Shown here: positions 29,646-38,857 of the stretch, in pieces
Layout of the letters: every line of letters begins with the position of its first letter
Numbering within the stretch: position 1 is the first letter of the stretch
Source of the DNA: Mycolicibacterium goodii
GTDB lineage: Bacteria; Actinomycetota; Actinomycetes; Mycobacteriales; Mycobacteriaceae
DNA length: 64,000 bases
Reading direction: 5' to 3'
NCBI RefSeq assembly: GCF_001187505.1
Contig: NZ_CP012150.1
Coordinates: 6,792,048-6,856,047, forward strand
Translations under genes and position numbers: made by a program
Notes under the pieces: model-generated
The model's input: the letters and a program-made list of their open reading frames with translations, nothing else
The model's database searches: none
What the model was told of the DNA's origin: nothing

Positions 29646-30725
29646 CCGCGCACGCCGCAGGGCGTGGAACCGGTTGAAGGCGAAGACCACCACCGCGGCC
29701 AGCGTCCAGCCGAGCAGGATGTCGATGACGTAGTGCTCGGCCGTGTAGACCAGGGTGAACGCCATGATGAGCGGATAGGCCACGAGCAGCGGCCGCCACT
29801 TGCGGTTCGCCCGGCGCCACAGGAACGCCGAGACGGCCGCCGTCAGCCCGGCATGCAGCGACGGGATCGCCGCGACCAGGTTGACGCTGGCCTGCCCCTG
29901 GTCGATCAGCGCGGTCGCGGAGTGCAGGTTGAGCTTGCCCCAGCCCCGCGTGACGATGCGCTCGATCCAGGCGTTGGCGCCGTCCTGGCTGGACTGCAGC
30001 GCACCGAGCAGACCGCCGTCGGGCACGCCCCGCGCCGGACGGAACATGCACCGCGGATCGGACGGGCCGCCCTCGACATCGGCGGGTGTGCACCGGGCCG
30101 CCGCCCACGGCGGCGCCGCGGGCACCAGGGCGTAGATGGCCAGCGCCGCGAAAGACAAGCCGACGAACAGCCGGACGAACTTCTTCCACTCGTCGCGGTC
30201 GCGCAGCCACAGCACGCCCGCGACCACGTACGGCAGGATGAAGAACGACATGTAGACCGTGCTGATCACGACTTCCCACCACGGCGGATGCGGAAGTTTG
30301 AGGCGTTCCTGCAGCCACACGGTCGGCACGGTGCCGAAGAACAGCCAGCGGTCGACGTCGACCTGCCAGTGCCACAGCGTCGGCCTGCCGATCAGGGTCG
30401 CCGCGCCGCGGCTCAGGTCGTAGGCGACGAGCACCAGCGCGAACGGCAGCCAGTCGCGGATGACGTACAGCATCCGCCTGCCCTGGCCGATGCTCGCGGC
30501 CAGCAGCCCGGTGCAGATGTAGACCAGCAGCAGTTCGCGGTTGAACGCGAAACCGTCGGTGATGGTGCGGTAGACGATGACGGCGGCCCAGACCGCGACG
30601 GCGACGTACCGCACGACGCGCAGCACGCCGGCGCGGCGACCCCGCGCCGGATCCTCGGTGTCAGCCGTGCCGCCGGTGGATGGCCCAGGTTTCACACCAG
30701 TTGCCGAGTCGTCAACCGCGGTCAC
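29505..30725 (-). CDS. PAP2-superfamily membrane phosphatase/inositolphosphotransferase
   Basis: 406 residues from GTG 30725. Six or so hydrophobic helices. Phosphatase motifs 2 and 3 are seen as AIPSLHAGL and TAEHYVIDILLGW (Ser-x-His and His-x3-Asp); motif 1 is weaker. The family dephosphorylates lipid phosphates or transfers phosphoinositol at the membrane. The last ~45 residues (AGEIDLAQRLGDG...) are antisense to the cupin gene and look like read-through beyond the normal domain end near RFHALRRARSG. Confidence 0.85.
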   Translation of the reverse strand: MTAVDDSATGVKPGPSTGGTADTEDPARGRRAGVLRVVRYVAVAVWAAVIVYRTITDGFAFNRELLLVYICTGLLAASIGQGRRMLYVIRDWLPFALVLVAYDLSRGAATLIGRPTLWHWQVDVDRWLFFGTVPTVWLQERLKLPHPPWWEVVISTVYMSFFILPYVVAGVLWLRDRDEWKKFVRLFVGLSFAALAIYALVPAAPPWAAARCTPADVEGGPSDPRCMFRPARGVPDGGLLGALQSSQDGANAWIERIVTRGWGKLNLHSATALIDQGQASVNLVAAIPSLHAGLTAAVSAFLWRRANRKWRPLLVAYPLIMAFTLVYTAEHYVIDILLGWTLAAVVVFAFNRFHALRRARSGWAGEIDLAQRLGDGPDRAGARLEAHDAAGAEVQRGAAVGELDRT

Positions 30726-30812
30726 GTGGCGAACATTAGTTCACCCCGACGTCACCGCCCGTTCCGGCGGCGTTTCGTTTTCAAACTGTGTCGGGCTGTG
30801 CCCGCTCGTCGA

Positions 30813-31565
30813 TCAGCCGGCGTGCTCGCGCAGGAACGCGATGTCGTCCTTGCGGCCGTCCTCGGCGGTCTCGCAGATGACCGGGGCGTCGGCGGCCTTG
30901 ACCACCGCGGCCAGCAACTGCGGGTCGATCTGCCCCGCGCCGAAGTTGGCGTGCCGGTCCGCGCCGGATCCGGCGGCGTCGCGGGAGTCGTTGCAGTGCA
31001 CCAGGTCGATGCGGCCGGTGATGGCCTTGATGCGGTCGACGGCGTCGATGAGCGCCTCGCCGGCCGCCCAGGCGTGGCAGGTGTCGAGGCAGAAGCCGAT
31101 TCCCTTGTCCCCGATGTGATCCCACAACCGGGCGATGGTGTCGAAGTGGCGGGCCATCGCGTGATCACCGCCCGCGGTGTTCTCCAGGTACACCGGCACA
31201 TCGGTGTTCAGCGCGTCGAGCGCCTTGACCCACCGGGTGAAGCCGGCCGCCATGTCGTTGTCGTCGGCATGGCCGCCGTGCACGATGACGGCCGTCGCGC
31301 CGATCTCGGCGGCCGCGTCACACGTGTCCTGCAGGATCTTGCGGGACGGGATCCGCACCCGGTTGTTGGCCGATGCGACGTTGATCAGGTACGGCGCGTG
31401 CACGTAGAGCGGGATCGGCGAGGCCTTGAGCACCTCGGCGTCCTCGCGCGGCTTGGGTTTCTTCCAGCTCTGTGGGTTGCCGAGGAAGAACTGCACCACA
31501 TCGGCGCCATCGGCGGCCGCCGCGGCCAGCGGATCGGTGTTGTCTACATGCGAGCCAATGAGCAC
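30813..31565 (-). CDS. end: Endonuclease IV (AP endonuclease)
   Basis: 250 residues, N-terminus [16 protein letters not shown] identical in style to Rv0670. TIM-barrel Zn-dependent AP endonuclease of base excision repair. Metal-ligand motifs: [71 protein letters not shown] and the final ICETAED. It starts at GTG 31565 with no clear ribosome binding site; a GC-rich hairpin abuts the start codon. It lies downstream of mmpL5 on the same strand. Confidence 0.95.
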   Translation of the reverse strand: MLIGSHVDNTDPLAAAAADGADVVQFFLGNPQSWKKPKPREDAEVLKASPIPLYVHAPYLINVASANNRVRIPSRKILQDTCDAAAEIGATAVIVHGGHADDNDMAAGFTRWVKALDALNTDVPVYLENTAGGDHAMARHFDTIARLWDHIGDKGIGFCLDTCHAWAAGEALIDAVDRIKAITGRIDLVHCNDSRDAAGSGADRHANFGAGQIDPQLLAAVVKAADAPVICETAEDGRKDDIAFLREHAG

Positions 31566-31590
31566 GGGGCCAGTCTAGTGACCGGCCCCG
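31565..31590 (-). terminator. GC hairpin between mmpL5 and end
   Basis: Seven-bp arms (31565-31571 with 31584-31590; CGGGGCC/GGCCCCG) lie 22 bp after the mmpL5 stop and touch the GTG start of end. It could terminate mmpL5 transcripts or limit translation of end. No T-tract, so the role is uncertain. Confidence 0.45.
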
Positions 31591-31612
31591 ACACTCATTG
31601 GGCTCCGCAAGA

Positions 31613-34516
31613 TCAGTTCAGCGCTTCCTGCGGCGTCCGCTGGATCGACGCAGGCCACTTGGCCGGGACCGGCCGCTCGCGAACCCGCTGCGGCCACCAG
31701 AACCAGCGCCCCAGCAGCGTCGCGATCGACGGCGTCATGAGCGAACGCACGACGAGCGTGTCGAACAGCAGGCCGAGGCCGATCGTGGTGCCGACCTGTC
31801 CGATGGTGATCAGGCTGCTGACCGCCATCGACGCCATCGTGAAGGCGAACACCAACCCGGCCGCGGTGACCACCGCACCGGTGCCGACCATGGCGCGGAT
31901 GATGCCGGTCCGGATGCCCGCATGGATCTCCTCTTTCATGCGGGACACCAGCAGCAGGTTGTAGTCCGCACCGACCGCCAGCAGCACGATGACCGACATC
32001 GGCAGCACCATCCAGTGCAACGGGATCCCCACGATGTGCTGCCACAACAACACCGACAACCCGAACGCCGAGGCCAGGCTCAACACCACCGTCCCGACGA
32101 TCACCGCCGCGGCCACGACCGCGCGGGTGAGCACCAGCATGATGATGGAGATCAGGATCAGGGCCGAGGCCGCGACGATGATCAGGTCGTAGTCGGCGCC
32201 GATCTGCATGTCGTTGTACGTCGCGGCGCTGCCACCGAGATAGATGCGTGCGCCCTCGAACGGGGTGCCCTTGATCGCGTCGGCCGCGGCGACCTTGAGG
32301 TCGTCCATGCGCGAGGTGCCTTCCTCGGTCAGCGGGTCACCCTGGTGAATGATGGTGAACCGCACCGCATGTCCGTCGGGCGACATGAACAGCTTCATGC
32401 CCCGCTGGAAGTCGTCGGTCTCGAACGCCTCCGGCGGCAGGTAGAACGAGTCGTCGTTCTTGGCCTTGTCGAACGCGTCGCTCATGGCCGTGGCGTTCTC
32501 CTGCATGGCCATGGTCTGGTCCTGCTGCGCCTTCTGCACCTGGTACTGGTTCAGCAGCGTCTGCTTCTGGTTCTTCATCGACTGGATCTGCGCGGGCATC
32601 ACCGCGACCATCCGCGGCATCAGGTCCGCCATGCGCTGCATCTCCGGCACGATGTCCTGGAAGTCGTCGGACATGGTGTTGATGCCGTCGATGCTCTCGA
32701 AGATCGACCTCATCGACCAGCACATCGGGATGTCGTAGCAGTGCGGTTCCCAGTACAGGTAGTTGCGGATCGGGCGGAAGAAATCGTCGAAGTCCGCGAG
32801 GTGGTCACGCACGGTCGCGGTGTCGTCCGATGTCTGCTTCATCTTGTCGGCCATCGACTGCGACACCGCGGCGAGTTCGGTCTGGATGTTCATCATCTCG
32901 GTCATCGAGTCGATGCTGGTCTGCAGATCATCAGCCTGCTTGAGCAGATTCTCCAGATTGGTCTGCATGTAGTCGTTGTTCATGATCTGCGGGTTGCCGT
33001 TCTGGCCGATCGAGTACGGAATCGTCGAGTGTTCGATCGGGTCACCGTCGGGCCGGGTGATGGTCTGCACCTGGGCGATGCCATGAACGTTCTTGAGCGC
33101 CTTGGCGATCTTGTCGATCACCAGGAAGTCGGCCGGGTTGCGCAGATCGCGGTCGGTCTCGACCATCATCAGGTCGGGATTCATCTTGGCCTGCGAGAAG
33201 TGCCGGAACGCCGCGTCGTACCCGATGTTCGCCGGGACGTCGGCGGGCAGATAGCGCCGGTCGTCGTAGGTGGTGTAGTACCCGGGCAGCGCAAGCAGAC
33301 CGATCAGCGCGGCCACGACCGCGCACACCAGGATCGCGCCGGGCCAGCGCACGGTCGCGGTGCCGACGCGGTGCCACCCTGGCGAGCGGCTGAAGCGCTT
33401 GGGTTCGAGGATCTTGCCGAAGCGGCTCGCCACCGCGATGACGGCAGGACCCGCGGTCAGGGCCGCGGCCACCACGATCAGCATGCCGATCGCGAGCGGG
33501 AAGCCCATCGTCTGGAAGTACGGAAGCCGGGTGAAGTGCAGGCACAGCGTCGCACCCGCGATGGTCAGACCCGAGGCCAGGACGACGTGCGCCGTGCCGT
33601 GAAACATGGTGTAGTACGCGGATTCTCGGTCCTCACCGGATCGCCGCGCCTCCTGGTAGCGGCCGATGAGGAAGATCGCGTAGTCGGTGGCCGCGGCGAT
33701 GGCCAGCGTCACCACCATGTTGGTCGCGAACGTGGTCAACCCGAAGACGTTGTAGAAACCCAAGACTGCCACGATTCCCCGGGCACCGGACAGTCCGAGC
33801 ACCACCATCGCCAACACGATGAGCGTGGTGATCACCGAGCGGTAGACCGCCAGCAGCATCACGGTGATGACGGCGAAGGTGACGCCCTCGATCAGCTTCA
33901 TGCTGGCGTCGCCCTCGGCACGCTGATCGGCACTCGTCGCAGCGGCGCCCGTCACGTACGCCTTGACCCCGGGCGGTGCTTGGCGCTCGGTGGCGATCTT
34001 GCGGACCGCCTCGACCGATTCGTTGGCCAGCGCCTCGCCCTGGTCACCCGAGATGTAGACCTGCACGTAAGCGGCCTTGCCGTCGACACTCTGGGCGCCC
34101 GAGGCGGTGAGGGTGTCACCCCAGAAGTCCTGCACGTGCTGCACGTGTTTGGTGTCGGCACGCAGGTCGGCGACCATCTTGTCGTAGTAGGCGTGCGCCT
34201 CGATGCCAAGCGGCTCTTCGCCTTCCAACACGATCATCACCGAGCTGCTGGTGTCGTACTCCTGGAACACCTGGCCGACGCGCTTGATGGCGAGCGTCGA
34301 CGGCGCGTCGTTGGGGCTCATCGACACCGCACGCATCTCCCCGACTTCGTCGAGCGTGGGGACGACGGTGTTGAGGACCGCGACGATCGCGATCCACACC
34401 AGGATGATCGGAACCGCAAAGGTTCTGATGAATCGCGGCAACCGCGGTCGCGGAGGTGCGGCGTGCCGGGCCTTGGCGATGGCGTCGGTCGGGGTGTCGT
34501 CGGCCGGGGCGCTCAT
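31613..34516 (-). CDS. mmpL5: RND-family transporter MmpL5
   Basis: 967 residues. Inner-membrane proton-driven exporter; in mycobacteria MmpS5-MmpL5 exports siderophores and effluxes azoles, bedaquiline and clofazimine. One N-terminal helix is followed by two RND halves. The proton-relay Asp-Tyr pairs are in [17 protein letters not shown] and [15 protein letters not shown]. The periplasmic region between about residues 480 and 690 is helical and Gln/Met rich ([20 protein letters not shown]), the coiled-coil hairpin characteristic of MmpL4/5. The start overlaps the mmpS5 stop (ATGA). Confidence 0.96.
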   Translation of the reverse strand: MSAPADDTPTDAIAKARHAAPPRPRLPRFIRTFAVPIILVWIAIVAVLNTVVPTLDEVGEMRAVSMSPNDAPSTLAIKRVGQVFQEYDTSSSVMIVLEGEEPLGIEAHAYYDKMVADLRADTKHVQHVQDFWGDTLTASGAQSVDGKAAYVQVYISGDQGEALANESVEAVRKIATERQAPPGVKAYVTGAAATSADQRAEGDASMKLIEGVTFAVITVMLLAVYRSVITTLIVLAMVVLGLSGARGIVAVLGFYNVFGLTTFATNMVVTLAIAAATDYAIFLIGRYQEARRSGEDRESAYYTMFHGTAHVVLASGLTIAGATLCLHFTRLPYFQTMGFPLAIGMLIVVAAALTAGPAVIAVASRFGKILEPKRFSRSPGWHRVGTATVRWPGAILVCAVVAALIGLLALPGYYTTYDDRRYLPADVPANIGYDAAFRHFSQAKMNPDLMMVETDRDLRNPADFLVIDKIAKALKNVHGIAQVQTITRPDGDPIEHSTIPYSIGQNGNPQIMNNDYMQTNLENLLKQADDLQTSIDSMTEMMNIQTELAAVSQSMADKMKQTSDDTATVRDHLADFDDFFRPIRNYLYWEPHCYDIPMCWSMRSIFESIDGINTMSDDFQDIVPEMQRMADLMPRMVAVMPAQIQSMKNQKQTLLNQYQVQKAQQDQTMAMQENATAMSDAFDKAKNDDSFYLPPEAFETDDFQRGMKLFMSPDGHAVRFTIIHQGDPLTEEGTSRMDDLKVAAADAIKGTPFEGARIYLGGSAATYNDMQIGADYDLIIVAASALILISIIMLVLTRAVVAAAVIVGTVVLSLASAFGLSVLLWQHIVGIPLHWMVLPMSVIVLLAVGADYNLLLVSRMKEEIHAGIRTGIIRAMVGTGAVVTAAGLVFAFTMASMAVSSLITIGQVGTTIGLGLLFDTLVVRSLMTPSIATLLGRWFWWPQRVRERPVPAKWPASIQRTPQEALN

Positions 34517-34938
34517 GCTGCCTTCACATAGCAGAAGGTTTCGGCGTTCATGCCGGTGGCGGTCCTCTCTTCTTTGACCTCGTCATCGACGGTGACGCGA
34601 CAGGTGATGGTGTCGCCGTCGCCCTGGGCCATGATGTGGGGCACCACCGACGGCAGGGTGGTCTGCAGGGTCAACGTCCACGGCAGCGACGTGTTCTCGA
34701 CGCGCTGCGGCTTACCTTCGAGATCCATGTAGTTGATCACGGCCGTGGAACCGGAGCCGAAGATCTCGTATTTCACGAACTTCGGGTTGAAGTCCTCGGC
34801 GTTGTCGGAGGTGATCTCGGTCTGGACCACGGGATTGGAACCGAACACGGTGCGGACATTCATCACGATCAGCGCACCGGCGGCTATCGCGACGACTATC
34901 AGCACGGGTAGCCACATCCGACCGAGCACCTTTGTCAT
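34513..34938 (-). CDS. mmpS5: MmpS5 accessory membrane protein
   Basis: 141 residues from ATG 34938 with GGAAGG upstream. One N-terminal transmembrane helix ([21 protein letters not shown]), then the periplasmic MmpS beta-sandwich ([25 protein letters not shown]...[13 protein letters not shown]...). It partners MmpL5 in export. It is the first gene of the two-gene unit and has a clear promoter and operator upstream. Confidence 0.95.
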   Translation of the reverse strand: MTKVLGRMWLPVLIVVAIAAGALIVMNVRTVFGSNPVVQTEITSDNAEDFNPKFVKYEIFGSGSTAVINYMDLEGKPQRVENTSLPWTLTLQTTLPSVVPHIMAQGDGDTITCRVTVDDEVKEERTATGMNAETFCYVKAA

Positions 34939-35043
34939 CGCTACCTTCCCCGAAATCGATGACCGCAGCCGACGACAGCCAAGTCGGGCTGCCGGCGCCG
35001 GAGGCGCCACCGGCATCCGGCGACGCTGAAGTTTCGGGTAGTA

Positions 35044-35072
35044 AAGCTAATCGGATAAGTGGATCAGGTCAA
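35044..35072 (-). promoter_or_regulatory. mmpS5-mmpL5 promoter
   Basis: On the minus strand -35 TTGACC (35067-35072), a 17-bp spacer and -10 TAGCTT (35044-35049), a good SigA-type match. The -35 and part of the spacer are covered by the inverted repeat at 35057-35079, which explains repression by a TetR protein. Confidence 0.65.
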
Positions 35073-35079
35073 TCCACTT
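35057..35079. promoter_or_regulatory. TetR operator for mmpS5-mmpL5 and the regulator gene
   Basis: Perfect 8-bp arms AAGTGGAT and ATCCACTT separated by 7 bp, in the intergenic region of divergent mmpS5 and TetR genes. It overlaps the mmpS5 -35 box and lies 29 bp before the regulator ATG. Confidence 0.75.
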
Positions 35080-35107
35080 TCATGTTGTCCGCATTACACT
35101 CGGCGGG

Positions 35108-35803
35108 ATGAGTGTGCCTGAGACGCCGGATCGGCCGCTGCGCAGGGACGCCGAGCGCAACCGCAAGCGGGTACTGAAGGCTGCCCGCGAACTGTTCGCC
35201 GCCAAGGGCCTCGAGCCCAACCTCAACGACGTCGCGCACTACGCCGGCGTGGGCGTGGGCACGGTGTATCGCCGGTTCACCACCAAGGAAGAACTCCTCG
35301 AGGCGATCTTCGAAGACGCCATGAACCAGCTCACCGATCTGGCCGAGGCGGCCCTGCAGCAGTCCGACTCCTGGCAGGCGTTCGCGTGGTTCGTCGAGCA
35401 CGAGTGCGAGCTGACCGCGACCGACCGGGGACTCCGCGAGATCGCGTTCAGCAAATGCTACGGCGGCGACCGGGTGAAGGCCGCGCAGGAGCGCCTCAGC
35501 GCCGTGACGACCGAACTCGTGGAACGCGCGCAACGCGACGGGCATCTCCGCCCAGGGGTGTCGGCGACCGATCTGCCCCTGCTCGCGCTGCTCGCAGGCA
35601 CGGTCAGTGAGTTCGCCGGCCATGTCGATGCCGACCTGTGGCGCCGCTACGTTTCCATCCTGCTGGAGGGCATGCGCCACCACCCCGGCCACGAACCCGT
35701 CGCGGTCGCCGCGCTCGACCACCCCGCGCTCGAGGCGGCCATGCGCACCTGGGAGCCCGCCGGTCCGCCGTCACACCGCCCGCGTCCACCGTGCGCCCAC
35801 TGA
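35108..35803 (+). CDS. TetR-family repressor, probable regulator of mmpS5-mmpL5
   Basis: 231 residues. HTH at residues about 14-62 (NRKRVLKAARELFAAKGLEP, VAHYAGVGVGTVYRRFTTKEELLEAIF) and a helical ligand-binding domain. A TACACT box at 35095-35100 lies only 7 bp before the ATG, suggesting a leaderless transcript. It is divergent from mmpS5. In M. tuberculosis the corresponding regulator is the MarR-type Rv0678, a different family. A TetR regulator (MSMEG_1380) whose loss raises MmpL5-based resistance has been reported for M. smegmatis, and I believe this is that gene. Confidence 0.88.
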   Translation: MSVPETPDRPLRRDAERNRKRVLKAARELFAAKGLEPNLNDVAHYAGVGVGTVYRRFTTKEELLEAIFEDAMNQLTDLAEAALQQSDSWQAFAWFVEHECELTATDRGLREIAFSKCYGGDRVKAAQERLSAVTTELVERAQRDGHLRPGVSATDLPLLALLAGTVSEFAGHVDADLWRRYVSILLEGMRHHPGHEPVAVAALDHPALEAAMRTWEPAGPPSHRPRPPCAH

Positions 35804-35818
35804 TCTGGTCCCTTGCAC

Positions 35819-35880
35819 CGCGACCGTGCGTGTCTGCCGCGCGGCACGCCGTCGCGCAGCAGCACTACGCGCACGCTCGC
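35819..35880. repeat. Repeat family B, copy 1
   Basis: About 61 bp with imperfect 11-bp inverted ends (35820-35830 and 35870-35880). The same order of blocks (GTGCG, GTCTGCC, CACGCCGTC, CAGCACT, CGCACGCTC) recurs at 57372-57430. It lies between the TetR stop and the convergent lhgO stop. Confidence 0.75.
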
Positions 35881-35910
35881 GGCGCACGAGCGCTCCACGG
35901 CTCCGTGCCG

Positions 35911-37110
35911 TCAGGGACGACTCCGGTCGTACACCTCGACGATGTGTTCGGCGATCGCCAGCGAGGCCGTCGCGGCCGGCGACGGAGCGTTGCGCACCAA
36001 GGTGATTCCGGGACGGTGATGGATCACGAAGTCGTCGACGAGATTTCCGTCCGGCTTCAGCGCCTGGGCACGCACCCCTGACTCGGCCCGCACGATGTCC
36101 GTCGGCGCCAGTTCGGGGATGTAGTCCCGGGCCCGGCGCAGGAACACCGACTTGCTCACCGAGCCGGCTATCTCGCTGGTCCCCATGCGCCAGTGGTGAC
36201 GCGCCAATCGGCGCATTCCCGGATAGCTGACGGACCGCCACAACTGCTTCAGCTCGACGTCACGCCAGCGGTAACCCTCTTGCGCGAGTGCAGGCACCGC
36301 GTTGGGGCCGACGTGCACGTGACCGTCGACGCCACGGGTGAAATGCACACCGAGGAACGGGTATCGCGGATCGGGAACCGGGTACACCAGTCCCCGAACC
36401 AGGTCCGATCGCGAAGCCACCAGTTCGTAGTACTCACCGCGGAACGGGATGATCTCGGGATCCCTTGGTGCACCGGAGATCTCGGCGATCGTCGACGACT
36501 GCAGGCCGGCGCACACCACCACGTGGTCGAACGTCATCTCCTCGGTGTCGGTGGTGATGACCACACCCGTGCTTCCCGCGGCGATACCCACCACGCGGCG
36601 CCCCAGGCGGATCTCCCCACCGGCCCCGGTGATGTCGCGGGCGAACTCACGTGCGATGGCGGGAAAGCTCACCACGGCGGTGCTCGGTATGAGCAACGCG
36701 GACACCCCCTCGACATGGGGCTCGCGCTCGCGCAGTTCCGCCCGGTCGATCACCCGGGTGTCCGGGATGCCGTTGTCCACCGCACGCTTGGCCAGGTCGT
36801 TGAGTCGGGTCAGCTCATCTGGCCGGACCGCGACGATCACCTTGCCGAGTTCGTCGTAGGGCAGGCCCCGCTGGGTGCAGTAGTCGCGCAGCAGTCCCAC
36901 GCCGCGACGGCACAGCGTGGCCTTCAACGAACCCGGCGGGTAGTAGACGCCGGAATGCACGACATTGCTGTTGTGCCCGGTCTGATGCGCGGCCACGACG
37001 TCTTCTTTGTCGACGACGGTGACGTCGGCCTGCAGCTTCTGTTGGAGACGACGGGCCACGGCCAGCCCGACGATGCCCGCCCCGATCACGCCGATCTTCG
37101 GTGTGGACAT
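35911..37110 (-). CDS. lhgO: L-2-hydroxyglutarate oxidase/dehydrogenase
   Basis: 399 residues from ATG 37110. FAD-dependent oxidoreductase of the DAO family: the dinucleotide motif IGVIGAGIVGLAVARRL at the N-terminus, the characteristic HQTGHNSNVVHSGVYYPPGSLKA (residues about 44-66), and ESGVRAQALKPDGNLVDDF with NAPSPAATASLAIAEHI near the end. It oxidises L-2-hydroxyglutarate to 2-oxoglutarate, passing electrons to oxygen or the quinone pool. It starts 29 bp after the PfkB gene in the same direction and may be the last gene of that operon. Confidence 0.93.
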   Translation of the reverse strand: MSTPKIGVIGAGIVGLAVARRLQQKLQADVTVVDKEDVVAAHQTGHNSNVVHSGVYYPPGSLKATLCRRGVGLLRDYCTQRGLPYDELGKVIVAVRPDELTRLNDLAKRAVDNGIPDTRVIDRAELREREPHVEGVSALLIPSTAVVSFPAIAREFARDITGAGGEIRLGRRVVGIAAGSTGVVITTDTEEMTFDHVVVCAGLQSSTIAEISGAPRDPEIIPFRGEYYELVASRSDLVRGLVYPVPDPRYPFLGVHFTRGVDGHVHVGPNAVPALAQEGYRWRDVELKQLWRSVSYPGMRRLARHHWRMGTSEIAGSVSKSVFLRRARDYIPELAPTDIVRAESGVRAQALKPDGNLVDDFVIHHRPGITLVRNAPSPAATASLAIAEHIVEVYDRSRP

Positions 37111-37139
37111 GTCGCCCCCCTGTTCGCGTCCGCCTGTTG

Positions 37140-38072
37140 TCAACCTAAACGCAACTCGCCGCGCACCGGTCCGATATTCACCGGCCGCTGCGGATCGGGC
37201 ACACCGATGAGGGTGCCGTCGTGTTCGACGGCGGTGGCACCGAATCGCAGCGCCGACGCCAAGGCCTCGGCCGGTTCCTGCGACCATGCCGCCAGATATC
37301 CCGCGAGCAGCGCATCCCCCGCGCCGACGGTGTTCACCACCCGGTCCACCGGCGCGGTGCCGTGCACGGTGAGCTCGGAGGTGATCAGCGCGGCCCCGTC
37401 GGCACCGAGGCTCACGAGCACGGCCCCGACCCCGCGATCGGTGAGGCCGCGCGCGGCGGTGACCACATCGGCCAGCGTCGTCAACGGTTTGCCGACGACA
37501 TCGGCCAGTTCGTCGACGTTGGGTTTGATCAGGTGCGGCAACCCGTCGCCGGCGCCGAGAACGCCCGCCAGGGCGGCACCCGATGCGTCGACCGCCACCC
37601 GTCGGCCTGCGGCGCGCGCCTCGGCAACCGCGGCCCGCAGGCGATCCGGCGTGAACCCGGCGGGCAGGCTTCCCGCCCACACCACCCAGTCAGCGGTTTC
37701 GGCGAGCGCGGCCGCGCGCAGCGCGTCCACCTCGTCGTCGGACAGCCGCGGGCCGGGTTCGTTGACCTTGGTGCTGCGGCCGTCGGCCTCGACCAGCGTG
37801 ACGTTGCTGCGCACCGATCCGGCGATCGGCACCCCGATGGTGTCGAGGCCGAAACCTTCCAGCGCCGAGGCGATCTCGGCGCCGACGGACCCTCCGATGG
37901 GCAGCACGGCGCGGGTCGCGTGTCCGGCCCCGTGCAGGGCGAGCGCGACGTTGACGCCCTTGCCGCTCGGCTCGGTCATCCTCGACCTGGCGCGGTTGAC
38001 CTCGCCGGGTTGCAGCCTCGGAAGATGCAGCGTGCGGTCCAGGCTCGGATTGGGCGTGACCGTGATGATCAC
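37140..38072 (-). CDS. PfkB-family kinase, 1-phosphofructokinase/tagatose-6-phosphate kinase type
   Basis: 310 residues. N-terminus ITVTPNPSLDRTLHLP, the substrate motif PSGKGVNVALALHGAG and the C-terminal ATP/catalytic motif VNTVGAGDALLAGYLAAW (catalytic Asp). Members phosphorylate fructose-1-phosphate, tagatose-6-phosphate or related ketose phosphates to the 1,6-bisphosphate. With the nearby class II aldolase this forms a kinase-aldolase pair. The start overlaps the DeoR stop (ATGA), so FGGY kinase, DeoR and PfkB are translationally coupled. Confidence 0.9.
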   Translation of the reverse strand: MIITVTPNPSLDRTLHLPRLQPGEVNRARSRMTEPSGKGVNVALALHGAGHATRAVLPIGGSVGAEIASALEGFGLDTIGVPIAGSVRSNVTLVEADGRSTKVNEPGPRLSDDEVDALRAAALAETADWVVWAGSLPAGFTPDRLRAAVAEARAAGRRVAVDASGAALAGVLGAGDGLPHLIKPNVDELADVVGKPLTTLADVVTAARGLTDRGVGAVLVSLGADGAALITSELTVHGTAPVDRVVNTVGAGDALLAGYLAAWSQEPAEALASALRFGATAVEHDGTLIGVPDPQRPVNIGPVRGELRLG

Positions 38073-38857
38073 CGGTGCGCCACCTCGACGGTGACACCGG
38101 CCGAGCGCAGCTGCCTGCGCAGGGCCGCGTCGGCGCCGTCGTCGGTGATGAGCACGTCGACGTCGGACAGTTTGGCGTGGCGGGCCTGGCTGTGGCGGCC
38201 GAACTTGCTCGAATCGACCAGGAACACGCGCTGTCCGGCGGCGGCGAGCATGTGCCGTTTGACGGCGGCCTCGTCGGGGTCGGGTGTGGTGAGCCCCCGC
38301 TCGAGGGACAGCGCGTTGGTGCCCAGGAATGCGACGTCGACGTTGATCGCGGCCAGCGCCTCGGTGGTCAGCGCACCCACCGCGGCCATCGTGGGTTGGC
38401 GGATCCGGCCGCCGAGCAGCACCGTCGCGATCCCCCGGTCCAGCAGCGTCGTTGCCACCGGCACGGCGTTGGTGTGGACGAGCAGTTCGGCTGCGGTGGG
38501 CAGCATTTCGGCGAGCCTCAGGGTGGTGCTGCCCGCGTCGAGCAGCAGCGTGGCGCCATCGGTCACGTACCGCAGGGCGTGCCGCGCGATCGCGGATTTC
38601 GCCTGTGCGTTCTCGGTCCGATCGGCGACGGCGGGTTCGGTGCGCCTGCTGACGGCGGGCACGGCACCGCCGTGCACCCGCCGCAGCAATCCGCGCGCCT
38701 CAAGCTGCGCGAGGTCTTTGCGCACGCATTCGGCACTGACACCGAAAAGGTGTGCCAGTTGCGCGCTTTCGACACGACGATCGGCGTCGAGCAGTCGCAG
38801 CACCTCGGCGTGGCGTTCGTCGGGGAACCACGTACGACCCGTTGCGGTGACGGTCAT
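38069..38857 (-). CDS. DeoR-family transcriptional regulator
   Basis: 262 residues from ATG 38857. N-terminal DeoR HTH (residues about 10-65: RHAEVLRLLDADRRVESAQLAHLFGVS..., RRVHGGAV) and a C-terminal sugar-phosphate-sensing domain with GSTTLRLAEML and FLGTNALSLERGLTTPDPDEAAVK. DeoR repressors respond to phosphorylated sugars, here likely the product of the flanking kinases. It overlaps both neighbours by four bases, so it lies inside the operon it probably controls. Confidence 0.93.
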   Translation of the reverse strand: MTVTATGRTWFPDERHAEVLRLLDADRRVESAQLAHLFGVSAECVRKDLAQLEARGLLRRVHGGAVPAVSRRTEPAVADRTENAQAKSAIARHALRYVTDGATLLLDAGSTTLRLAEMLPTAAELLVHTNAVPVATTLLDRGIATVLLGGRIRQPTMAAVGALTTEALAAINVDVAFLGTNALSLERGLTTPDPDEAAVKRHMLAAAGQRVFLVDSSKFGRHSQARHAKLSDVDVLITDDGADAALRRQLRSAGVTVEVAHR

